Positions 26,262 through 32,402 of a stretch of DNA of 32,402 nt are shown here, in pieces; position 1 is the first letter of the stretch; every line of letters starts with the position of its first letter. The translations under genes were made by a program, and so were the position numbers. The notes beneath the pieces are model-generated. The model saw only the letters and a program-made list of their open reading frames with translations. It was not told the origin of the DNA and did not search any database. The stretch covers positions 58,043 to 90,444 of the forward strand of contig NZ_HE978598.1 of the NCBI RefSeq assembly GCF_000312025.1. Direction: 5' to 3'. The stretch is from Peptoniphilus timonensis JC401 (lineage in GTDB: Bacteria; Bacillota; Clostridia; Tissierellales; Peptoniphilaceae).

Positions 26262-27014
26262 TCACTCAATTGAATTTTTATCTTTCATTACAGCCAACAA
26301 AAATTTTGGCAAATCAATTTGCCTTTTTATCCTAGAAGGATTTTTTATAAGCCTATAAAGCCATTCAAGACCAAGCTTAATAAAAATATCAGGCGCTCTA
26401 TTTGCTCTTCCCGATAAAATATCTAAGACTCCACCATTTCCAATAATAACTTTTGCCTTTAAATCGTCTTTCCAAGCATCAATCCACTTTTCCTGACGAG
26501 GAAAGCCAAAACCAACAAAGACAATATCAATATCCTTAGAATTTATTTCTTCAATTATCTTTTCTTCTTCGCTAGATTTTTCTCCATCTAGCTTGGAATT
26601 GAAATAACCATTGTGAAATCCCTTCACTGTGAGATTCTTATACTTTTCATTAACAGCTTTTGCTGCATCTCTTGCAACACCTTCCTTGCCACCTAAGAAA
26701 TATAAATTAAGACCCATTTCATCAGCAAGCTCAAGTAATTTAATAGAAGTATCGTAACCTGTGACTCTTTCCTTTAAGGGTTTATTTCTCATTTTAGATG
26801 CATAGATTAAGCCAATACCATCTGCAAGGACTAAATCACCAGAGTTCACAAGATTTTTTAAATCCTCATCTCTCTTGGCAGCCATTACAATTTCTGTATT
26901 AGGTGTATAAATCTTTTTAAGAGAATCTCCATGTAAAAATTCTCTTAAAATCTTCTCACACTGAGAATTATCAATATTAAAAATTTCAACTCCAAAAATC
27001 TTTACTTTTTCCAT
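26262..27014 (-). CDS. tagA: WecB/TagA/CpsF family glycosyltransferase
   Basis: Members add N-acetylmannosamine (or a related sugar) to undecaprenyl-linked GlcNAc, an early step in wall teichoic acid or exopolysaccharide linkage units. The 251-residue product has the conserved TPNTEIV, catalytic aspartate in LADGIGLI (Asp65, the position known in characterised TagA), GFGFPRQEKW (about 168-177) and a basic C-terminal tail (PSRIKRQIDLPKFLLAVMKDK) of the type that contacts membrane. The start ATG 27014 follows CGGAGAG; an ATG at 27041 has no good site. The gene is translationally close to tkt, an odd partner, and no other teichoic acid genes are visible, so the exact polymer is unknown. Confidence 0.9.
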   Translation of the reverse strand: MEKVKIFGVEIFNIDNSQCEKILREFLHGDSLKKIYTPNTEIVMAAKRDEDLKNLVNSGDLVLADGIGLIYASKMRNKPLKERVTGYDTSIKLLELADEMGLNLYFLGGKEGVARDAAKAVNEKYKNLTVKGFHNGYFNSKLDGEKSSEEEKIIEEINSKDIDIVFVGFGFPRQEKWIDAWKDDLKAKVIIGNGGVLDILSGRANRAPDIFIKLGLEWLYRLIKNPSRIKRQIDLPKFLLAVMKDKNSIE

Positions 27015-27053
27015 AAATCTCTCCGATAATAAGTTTATCACATAGACAACTCC

Positions 27054-27069
27054 ATTTCTATATAGAAAT
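27054..27069. repeat. Perfect 16-base palindrome upstream of the tagA-like gene
   Basis: ATTTCTATATAGAAAT equals its own reverse complement and lies 40 bases before the start codon, where an operator could be. It is AT-rich, so chance is a fair alternative. Confidence 0.3.
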
Positions 27070-27145
27070 ATCCCATAAAATCTAAAAAAGCGGATATATA
27101 AAATTAAAAAATAATATTGACCTTATTTTATTTAAAAATAATTAC

Positions 27146-27174
27146 AAAAAAAGACTACCTCTTGCGAGATAGTC
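27146..27174 (-). terminator. Rho-independent terminator of mazF
   Basis: On the minus strand GACTATCTC / GAGGTAGTC closed by a GCAA tetraloop (27153-27174) is followed by TTTTTTT. Confidence 0.9.
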
Positions 27175-27192
27175 AATATGTATGTTGCTCAA

Positions 27193-27537
27193 TTATTTTA
27201 TCGCCAAGCTAACTCTTATTGCCGCATCCACCTCTTGCATAACATCCTTGTCGAACCTACCGATTTTCTCTCTCAACCTTTTTTTGTCGATTGTCCTAAG
27301 CTGCTCTAGAAGAATTACAGAATTCTTTGGCAGTGGAACGTCTTTAGCTTTTACATTAACATGGGTTGGTAACTTCGCCTTGTTAAGTTGAGATGTTATT
27401 GCAGCTACAATTATAGTAGGCGAATACTTGTTTCCAATGTCATTTTGAACAACAACTACGGGCCTTACTCCTCCCTGTTCAGATCCAATGACTGGAGACA
27501 GGTCGGCATAGAATATGTCCCCTCTTTTTATCATCAT
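27193..27537 (-). CDS. mazF: MazF/PemK-type endoribonuclease toxin without adjacent antitoxin
   Basis: MazF toxins cut mRNA at short sequences and are held in check by MazE. The 114-residue protein has the family features: [24 protein letters not shown], the RPVVVVQND core, [12 protein letters not shown] with the active-site region, LPTHV and the [13 protein letters not shown] helix. It closely resembles B. subtilis NdoA/EndoA. ATG 27537 lies six bases after AAGGTG; a GTG at 27546 overlaps it. About 120 bases upstream contain no MazE-like frame on this strand, and the genes upstream are tiny membrane proteins. The antitoxin may lie elsewhere. Confidence 0.93.
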   Translation of the reverse strand: MMIKRGDIFYADLSPVIGSEQGGVRPVVVVQNDIGNKYSPTIIVAAITSQLNKAKLPTHVNVKAKDVPLPKNSVILLEQLRTIDKKRLREKIGRFDKDVMQEVDAAIRVSLAIK

Positions 27538-27660
27538 AATATTCACCTTTTAAGGCGAGAGAGAGATTTAAAAGATTGATCTATGAGCAACCTTTATACT
27601 ATTCTATCACATTTCTTCTTGTTATTTTCATTTAGAATGCAATTATTTTTAATAAATTTA

Positions 27661-27930
27661 TTACAAGTACATTGGCATTACAAAATTTATTGCAATCATA
27701 ACAAATAAAGGAATGGTATATTTCATTGTTTCCTTTAAATTATATTTTGTTCCTCCTGGTAGGTAGTGAACAATTGCCGGTGCAAAAACTACTACAAACC
27801 AAAGAACTTGTACATAGATTGGCCCTCTAAACCTGTGAAAAAATTCTGCCACTCCAGTGAGTGCAAGATATGTATAAAAAATATCTAGGGCAAATAAAAT
27901 TATAAAAAGTATTTTTCTATTTTTAAACAT
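27661..27930 (-). CDS. Unrecognised small membrane protein (three spans)
   Basis: I do not recognise this family. The 89-residue protein begins with basic MFKNRK and has three hydrophobic segments (about 8-25, 41-56 and 69-86), with the motif FAPAIVHYLPGG near the middle. ATG 27930 follows GGGAG. It begins ten bases after the stop of another small membrane gene, so the two are cotranscribed and may act together. They are not obviously homologous. Confidence 0.7.
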   Translation of the reverse strand: MFKNRKILFIILFALDIFYTYLALTGVAEFFHRFRGPIYVQVLWFVVVFAPAIVHYLPGGTKYNLKETMKYTIPLFVMIAINFVMPMYL

Positions 27931-27940
27931 AATAACTCCC

Positions 27941-28198
27941 TTACATTGACATCCTAACCATACTAATTGTAAATAAAATTAAAACTACTACATAAATACC
28001 CATGGCTATCTTGTATCCCTTGCTCCAATTGTCTCTTTCTTTTTTTATCCAAATCAAATTTAAAACAAGAGCCAACAAACCGGGCAAGGCTACAATTATT
28101 GGATCTCTATGATTTTTGACAGACTCTGACATTGTAATTAGGACAAAAATGTTTAGGATCTGCCAAAAGGCATGGACTTTAAATGGATATGATTTCAT
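27941..28198 (-). CDS. Unrecognised small membrane protein (about three spans)
   Basis: I do not recognise this family. The 85-residue protein has hydrophobic segments at about 10-23, 33-49 and 64-81, and polar loops such as SVKNHRDP and WIKKERDNWSKG. The ribosome site is weak (AGATGAAG about eight bases before ATG 28198), so the start is less certain than others. It is the first gene of a two-gene unit with 27661-27930. A perfect palindrome (28252-28271) lies 54 bases upstream. Confidence 0.68.
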   Translation of the reverse strand: MKSYPFKVHAFWQILNIFVLITMSESVKNHRDPIIVALPGLLALVLNLIWIKKERDNWSKGYKIAMGIYVVVLILFTISMVRMSM

Positions 28199-28251
28199 AA
28201 AATTTCTTCATCTACCTTCACTTTTATAATAAATTAATTTTCGATTCTTTT

Positions 28252-28271
28252 AATATTTACATGTAAATATT
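28252..28271. repeat. Perfect 20-base palindrome, candidate operator
   Basis: AATATTTACATGTAAATATT is its own reverse complement. It sits between the acpS-nnrD stop and the small membrane gene pair, at a place fitting control of that pair. I cannot name a regulator. Confidence 0.4.
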
Positions 28272-28286
28272 TAATCAGAGCTCGGG

Positions 28287-29507
28287 TTACCTTACTTTAA
28301 TTTTATTATAAATCAAAAAAAAAACAAATTTATTTTTTTCAAAATTTTTAAATACTGTGCTTAGGTTTTCTATTAAGTCTCTGGCCCTCAAACTTGTCTT
28401 AGAATTTTTGTCTGCATAAATATCTCCAGAAAGTCCATGAACATAAACTCCAAGTCTTGCTGCGTCATAAAGACTATAATTTTTCATAAATGCAGAAATT
28501 ATTCCAGTCAAGACATCCCCTGATCCACCTGTTGCCATGCCAGAGTTTCCAGTTTCATTTATATAAATATTTTCTCCATCTGTAACTATTGTTTCATGAC
28601 CCTTTAGAACTAATATTATCTTGTGTTTTTTGGCAAATTCCACTGCAAGTTTTTCACGATTATTTTTTATTTCATCTAGGGATAAGCCACTTAATCTTGC
28701 AAATTCACCTTCATGAGGAGTAAGTATTGTTGAAAAATCCTTTCTTTCTTCCAATAAATTTAATTTTTTGGACAAAAGATTTAGTCCATCTGCGTCTATT
28801 AAAAGTTTTTTATCTATTTTTATTGTCCTTTCAAATACTTCTTTTGCATAAGCACCAAGACCCATGCCTGGTCCCATGGCAATTGTGTCAAGTCCCTTTA
28901 AAAATTCCTCCATTTCATTTAAATCATCAAAGCTTTTTGCTATTGGCTCAACAAATTTTATGGACATTATTTCAAAAATTTCTCTTGGCACAATATTATA
29001 GACAAGACCAGCTCCTGCTTTTATAGAAGCATTTGAGGATAAAAAAGAAGAACCAGTCATGCCCATAGATCCACCAATAATTCCAATTTTTCCAAAATCT
29101 CCCTTGTGTCCAAAATCATCTCTATTTTTCCAAAGGGACTTCATTTCTCTATCTATACTTATTTCTTTTTCCACAATTTTTTCTCCACATAATCTCGCAA
29201 CAGCTACTGCATAATTTCTCTCATGACTAATAGAAAGTTCAAATTTTTTTGCAAAAACTTCCCCATAAGGAATATCTCCTATATATTTTATTTTTATATC
29301 TTTAAAAGCTAGCTCTCCAAATCCCTTAGCGCAAGCTTTTGCAATTGCTTCTTTTGCTGCAAAAATCCCTGCTGCTCTTTCATAGGGGACTTTTCTTTTT
29401 TTTATTCTTTCTATTTCATCTTCGTTAAAAACTTTATTTAGAAAGTTTTCATTTTTATCCATTAACTTTTTTATTCGATTTACTTCAACTATATCTATAC
29501 CAAGCAT
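28287..29507 (-). CDS. Fusion of holo-ACP synthase (AcpS) and ADP-dependent NAD(P)HX dehydratase
   Basis: One 406-residue frame. Residues 1-110 are AcpS, which loads phosphopantetheine onto acyl carrier protein: GIDIVEVNRI with Asp5, FAAKEA with Glu53, and SISHERNYAVAVA. Residues about 125-385 are the ribokinase-like dehydratase that repairs damaged NADHX/NADPHX: KIGIIGGSMGMTG, DADGLNLL, LTPHEGEFARL, LKGHETIVTDG and TGGSGDVLTGI. The epimerase domain that normally sits at the N-terminus of bifunctional Nnr is absent; AcpS takes that place. acpS and nnr are neighbours in many Firmicutes, which explains a fusion. The tail (about 389-406, KFVFFLIYNKIKVR) looks like read-through of intergenic DNA; an A7 run (T7 at 28333-28339) one base longer would end the protein at FEKK. 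ATG 29507 follows GGTGAT. Confidence 0.92.
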   Translation of the reverse strand: MLGIDIVEVNRIKKLMDKNENFLNKVFNEDEIERIKKRKVPYERAAGIFAAKEAIAKACAKGFGELAFKDIKIKYIGDIPYGEVFAKKFELSISHERNYAVAVARLCGEKIVEKEISIDREMKSLWKNRDDFGHKGDFGKIGIIGGSMGMTGSSFLSSNASIKAGAGLVYNIVPREIFEIMSIKFVEPIAKSFDDLNEMEEFLKGLDTIAMGPGMGLGAYAKEVFERTIKIDKKLLIDADGLNLLSKKLNLLEERKDFSTILTPHEGEFARLSGLSLDEIKNNREKLAVEFAKKHKIILVLKGHETIVTDGENIYINETGNSGMATGGSGDVLTGIISAFMKNYSLYDAARLGVYVHGLSGDIYADKNSKTSLRARDLIENLSTVFKNFEKNKFVFFLIYNKIKVR

Positions 29508-29517
29508 GCTATCACCA

Positions 29518-29546
29518 TTGACATTTTTTTTATTTTCGATTATTAT
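29518..29546 (+). promoter_or_regulatory. Promoter of the tyrS T-box leader
   Basis: Perfect -35 TTGACA (29518-29523), 17-base spacer and -10 TATTAT (29541-29546); start near 29553. A minus-strand TATAAT (29542-29547) serving the acpS fusion overlaps the -10, so the two divergent promoters probably compete. Confidence 0.8.
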
Positions 29547-29568
29547 ATCATAAATAGTATGAATATTT

Positions 29569-29697
29569 GACGTTGAAGATATACAGTAGGCGAAAGCTGA
29601 ATTACAATATTGGAGTCTTTTTAATCTTTGAGGCCTCGGCGAAGAAAGGTGGTACCACGAATGCGTCCTTTCGTTCCTGGGGCCCTTTTTATTTTTT
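29569..29697 (+). promoter_or_regulatory. Compact tyrosine T-box riboswitch with ultrashort Stem I
   Basis: The antiterminator is canonical: AAAGG, bulge TGGTACC, ACG-AATG-CGT, CCTTT (29645-29671). Upstream Stem I seems reduced to about 49 bases: GAC (29569-29571) with GTC (29615-29617), then GATAT with ATATT. An internal loop carries AGTA on one side and GAATTACA on the other, and the top is a tiny GGC-GAAA-GCT hairpin. TAC (29603-29605), a tyrosine codon, sits in the specifier position. The usual distal Stem I loops, Stem II and Stem III are absent; only 14 bases join Stem I to the next helix. GGCCTCGG (29632-29639) pairs with CTGGGGCC (29677-29684), enclosing the antiterminator, and a T-rich run follows. 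Confidence 0.8.
29632..29697 (+). terminator. T-box terminator hairpin of tyrS that encloses the antiterminator
   Basis: GGCCTCGGCGAAGAAAGG (29632-29649) pairs with the 18 bases at 29667-29684 with two mismatches and some G-U pairs, followed by CTTTTTATTTTTTT. It is the only strong hairpin preceding the T run that I can find. Confidence 0.65.
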
Positions 29698-29708
29698 TGG
29701 AGGAATTT

Positions 29709-30936
29709 ATGGAAAATGTATATGATATTTTAAGCGAGAGAGGTTACTTAGATCAATGTACCTATGAAGATGAGCTAAGAGAAATGCTTGGCAAAGAAGC
29801 CGTTACTTTTTATGTTGGTTTTGATGCAACAGCCGATTCTCTAACTCTTGGTCACTTTATCCAAATTAGGGTAATGCAACACATGCAAAATGCAGGTCAC
29901 ATTCCAATAGCGCTACTTGGTGGTGGAACTACAACTATTGGAGATCCATCTGGCAAAAGCGACATGAGAACTCTTATGGATAGAGAAACTATAAACTACA
30001 ATGCTTCCAGATTTAAAGAACAAATTTCTAATTTCTTAGATTTTTCTGATGGCAAGGGTTATATTGAAAACAATGCTGATTGGCTTTTAAAATTAAATTT
30101 CTTAGAATTTGTAAGAGAAATTGGTGTTCACTTCTCTGTAAACAGGATGTTACAATTCGATTGCTACAAAAACAGAATGGAACAAGGACTAACTTTCTTT
30201 GAATTTTCTTATATGTTAATGCAATCTTACGACTTCTTATATTTATATAGAAAGCACCACTGTAAATTAGAAGTGGGAGGATCAGATCAATGGTCAAATA
30301 TCCTTGGTGGTTATGAACTTGTTAGAAAACTTGAAAACGACAAAGTTTATGCCATGACTTTTAAACTTCTAACAACTGCTGCTGGTATAAAAAATGGGTA
30401 AAACAATGGCTGGAGCAATTTGGCTTGATCCAAAGAAAACCACTCCATACGAAATGTTCCAATACCTAAGAAACTGTGACGATAGAGATGTAATTAAATT
30501 TATGAAGCTTCTTACTATGCTTCCTCTAGATAAAATTGCTGAATACGAAAAATTGGAAGGTGCAGAAATAAATAAGGCAAAAGAAGTGCTTGCTTACGAA
30601 GTTGTAAAAGATATTCACGGCGAAGAAGCTGCAAAGGCTGCTCTCGATGCATCCCATTCACTTTTTGGTGGCGACAAGGCATCTGAAGATATTCCTGCAA
30701 CAGAATTTGACAAGGAAAAGTTCCAAGAACCTGTTGGAATTTTAAATCTTATGACAAAACTTGGACTTATAAAAACAAACTCTGAAGGAAGAAGACTTAT
30801 AAATCAAGGTGGAGTTTCTATTGATGATGAAAAAATTGCTGATCCTAAACTTGAACTTACAATAGACGACTTTAAAGATGGAGAAATTATCATAAGAAAG
30901 GGTAAAAAAGTTTACCACAAAGTTATTATAAAGTGA
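29709..30936 (+). pseudogene. tyrS: Tyrosyl-tRNA synthetase, one-base frameshift in the KMSKS region
   Basis: This cytosolic enzyme charges tRNA-Tyr. Read across one frameshift it is about 408 residues, the usual length. The first part holds the Rossmann fold with [16 protein letters not shown] (HIGH equivalent LGHF) and the tyrosine pocket [10 protein letters not shown] run of six A (30389-30394) should be five; with five the reading is [16 protein letters not shown], the KMSKS-like loop, and continues to the C-terminal S4 RNA-binding domain (GILNLMTKLGLIKTNSEGRR) and stop at 30934-30936. As written, the first frame ends at 30401. Since this enzyme is essential and no second copy is in view, an error in sequence is likely. 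ATG 29709 follows GGAGG; longer starts would translate the T-box leader. pepD follows after seven bases. Confidence 0.92.
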
Positions 30937-30943
30937 GGTTAAT

Positions 30944-32338
30944 ATGAATTTAGAAACAAAAAAAGTATTTGATTATTTTGAAAAATTATCACAAATTCCA
31001 AGAGAATCTGGCAATGAAAAAGAAGTTTCTGATTTTCTAAAAAAATTTGGAGAAGAAAAAGGTTACGAAGTTGTCCAAGATGAAAGCCTAAATATTATAA
31101 TGGAAGTTCCTGCTACAAAGGGCATGGAAGATAAACCAAAGGTAATTTTACAAGGTCACATGGACATGGTTTGTGAAAAGGGAAAAGATTCAAAACACAA
31201 TTTTGAAACTGATCCAATAGAATTAATCACTGAAGGAGACTTTCTTCACGCCAACGACACAACACTTGGTGCCGATGATGGTATTGGTGTTGCCATGTCA
31301 CTTGCCCTTGCTGAAGAAGAACATGGACCTCTTAAAATTATTGTAACTGTATCAGAAGAAACTGACATGCACGGGGCAAAAGACCTTGATGCAAAATACC
31401 TTGAAGGTAAATATTTAATCAATATTGACTCAGAAGAAGAAGGAATACTAACAGTTTCATCTGCAGGTGGAAAACTTCTTAAATCTAAATTTAAATTCCA
31501 AGAAGAAGATTATTCTGGCGATGCCTTTAAAATCAATCTTCACGGATTTTTAGGTGGACACTCTGGTATGGAAATTGCCAACAACAGGGGCAATATGATT
31601 AAAGTAATTGCAGAAATCTTAAATAAAGTTGATAATGCAAAATTAATTGATATAGACTGTGGAACAAAGCAAAATGCAATACCTAGAGAGGGAAAAGTAA
31701 GTCTTGTTGCTGATGAAAAATCTCTTGATGAAGCAATAAAATTTGTAAAAGAAAAATTCAAGGATGTTGCTGGTGAACTTACTATTGAGTGTGAAAAAAC
31801 TTCTCACCAGGGAAGAGTTCTAACAGCAGAATCCACTGAAAAACTTGCAAAATATTTACTTGAACTTCCAACTGGACCACACACTTTCATTAATGAAGAG
31901 AAAAAAGTATTGGAATCTTCATCAAATCTTGCAATTGCAAAAAAAGTTAATGATGCAATAGAAGTTTTCGTTTCCCTTAGATTTGCAAGCTCTTCTCTTT
32001 CAGAAGAATTTGGAAATATTTATCTAGACATTGTAAAAAATTACGGCGCAGAAGCTGAATTTATAAATCCATATCCTGAATGGGAATACAGAGAAGAATC
32101 TGACTTTAGAGAACTTGTAGAAAGAATTTATAAAGAACTTAGTGGAACTTCTATGGAAGAAGAATTTACTCACGGTGGACTTGAATGCGGAGTTTTCTTC
32201 ACAAAAAATAGAGAACTTGACATTGTTTCCATTGGACCAAATATCACTGGTGCCCACTCTCAAAAAGAAACTCTTTCAATTTCATCAACTAATAGAGTTT
32301 ATGAACACTTAAAGAAAGTTTTAAAAGAAATTAAATAA
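30944..32338 (+). CDS. pepD: M20 family aminoacyl-histidine dipeptidase (PepD-like)
   Basis: This cytosolic zinc dipeptidase splits Xaa-His (including beta-alanyl-histidine) and related dipeptides. The 464-residue protein has the metal and catalytic motifs of the M20C branch: GHMDMVCEKG (about 67-76), NDTTLGADDGIGVAMSLA (second metal Asp) and VSEETDMHG (catalytic Glu pair), a lid domain with HGFLGGHSGMEI, and the C-terminal FTHGGLECGVF and GPNITGAHSQKE with the last histidines. The ATG 30944 follows TGAGGT, seven bases after tyrS, so the two are cotranscribed and both under the T-box. A strong terminator follows. Confidence 0.94.
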   Translation: MNLETKKVFDYFEKLSQIPRESGNEKEVSDFLKKFGEEKGYEVVQDESLNIIMEVPATKGMEDKPKVILQGHMDMVCEKGKDSKHNFETDPIELITEGDFLHANDTTLGADDGIGVAMSLALAEEEHGPLKIIVTVSEETDMHGAKDLDAKYLEGKYLINIDSEEEGILTVSSAGGKLLKSKFKFQEEDYSGDAFKINLHGFLGGHSGMEIANNRGNMIKVIAEILNKVDNAKLIDIDCGTKQNAIPREGKVSLVADEKSLDEAIKFVKEKFKDVAGELTIECEKTSHQGRVLTAESTEKLAKYLLELPTGPHTFINEEKKVLESSSNLAIAKKVNDAIEVFVSLRFASSSLSEEFGNIYLDIVKNYGAEAEFINPYPEWEYREESDFRELVERIYKELSGTSMEEEFTHGGLECGVFFTKNRELDIVSIGPNITGAHSQKETLSISSTNRVYEHLKKVLKEIK

Positions 32339-32355
32339 AATTATTATAAAAATTT

Positions 32356-32382
32356 ATGGCTGTCAAGAGGCAGCCATTTTTA
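32356..32382 (+). terminator. Rho-independent terminator of tyrS-pepD
   Basis: Stem ATGGCTG / CAGCCAT (32356-32377) with an eight-base loop, then TTTTA. The A run and GGGCTCT at the right edge (32389-32402) may be one half of a minus-strand terminator from the next gene. Confidence 0.88.
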
Positions 32383-32402
32383 CTTTACAAAAAAAGGGCT
32401 CT

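Noticed and set aside
28252-28271. BlaI/MecI/CopY-type operator (TACA-NN-TGTA)
   Set aside because: The palindrome has TACATGTA with no two-base gap, so spacing does not fit; no such regulator is nearby.
29628-29708. Upstream start of tyrS giving an Arg/Pro-rich leader peptide
   Set aside because: This frame translates the T-box antiterminator and terminator; GGAGG and ATG 29709 give the normal TyrRS N-terminus.
1-32402. Prophage, insertion sequence, CRISPR or integrated element
   Set aside because: No transposase, integrase, phage structural gene, direct repeat array or flanking repeat was found on either strand.

Overview
The window looks like chromosome of a low-GC Gram-positive anaerobe of the Clostridia/Tissierellia type, probably near Anaerococcus, Peptoniphilus or Finegoldia. 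The reasons are AT-rich DNA, strong AGGAGG-type ribosome binding sites with many TTG and GTG starts, CtsR and CIRCE heat-shock operators, two T-box leaders, a membrane pyrophosphatase with sodium-pump residues, and DUF951, DUF5711 and DUF4230 proteins. The genus is inferred. I see no prophage, insertion sequence, CRISPR array, rRNA or tRNA. It is mostly housekeeping sequence.

Layout. 1-2577 (minus): a heat-shock operon, a class B J-protein followed by clpB (cut by the window edge), behind a promoter carrying both a CIRCE-like and a CtsR operator. 2606-3518 (plus): a C26-type amidotransferase that looks like a lipoprotein, with a one-base break in its signal peptide. 3519-12173: a CorC/HlyC-type membrane protein, a DUF4230 protein, a HIBYL-CoA-hydrolase-like enzyme, an XRE regulator with six membrane spans, a cytidylate-kinase-like protein, an EamA transporter, a disrupted leucyl aminopeptidase and a small anchored protein. 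12273-15367 (minus): hppA, secG and a disrupted HD-domain gene. 15434-17575 (plus): GAPDH and a PPK2 kinase. 17579-19706 (minus): a MetA-aspartokinase fusion behind a methionine T-box. 19762-23143 (minus): a coupled DUF5711-mscS-DUF951-threonine ammonia-lyase operon. 23203-28198 (minus): EamA transporter, tagA-like glycosyltransferase plus transketolase, a solitary MazF, and two tiny membrane proteins. 28287-29507 (minus): an AcpS/NAD(P)HX-dehydratase fusion. 29518-32382 (plus): tyrS behind a very small T-box, then a pepD-like dipeptidase.

How the genes connect. Methionine supply seems controlled by uncharged tRNA-Met acting on one polypeptide that carries both the first enzyme of the aspartate pathway and the first enzyme of the methionine branch. 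Pyrophosphate and polyphosphate energetics appear in HppA and PPK2. Protein quality control appears in ClpB and the J-protein.

The strongest candidates for something new are the tyrS leader, which appears to be a transcriptional T-box reduced to an ultrashort Stem I directly joined to the antiterminator, and the MetA-aspartokinase fusion, which has no ACT domains.

A caution for all users: five genes carry single-base frameshifts, each at or beside a short homopolymer, and one of these genes also has a nonsense change. One affected gene is tyrS, normally essential. Sequence error is therefore a serious alternative to true gene decay or phase variation.
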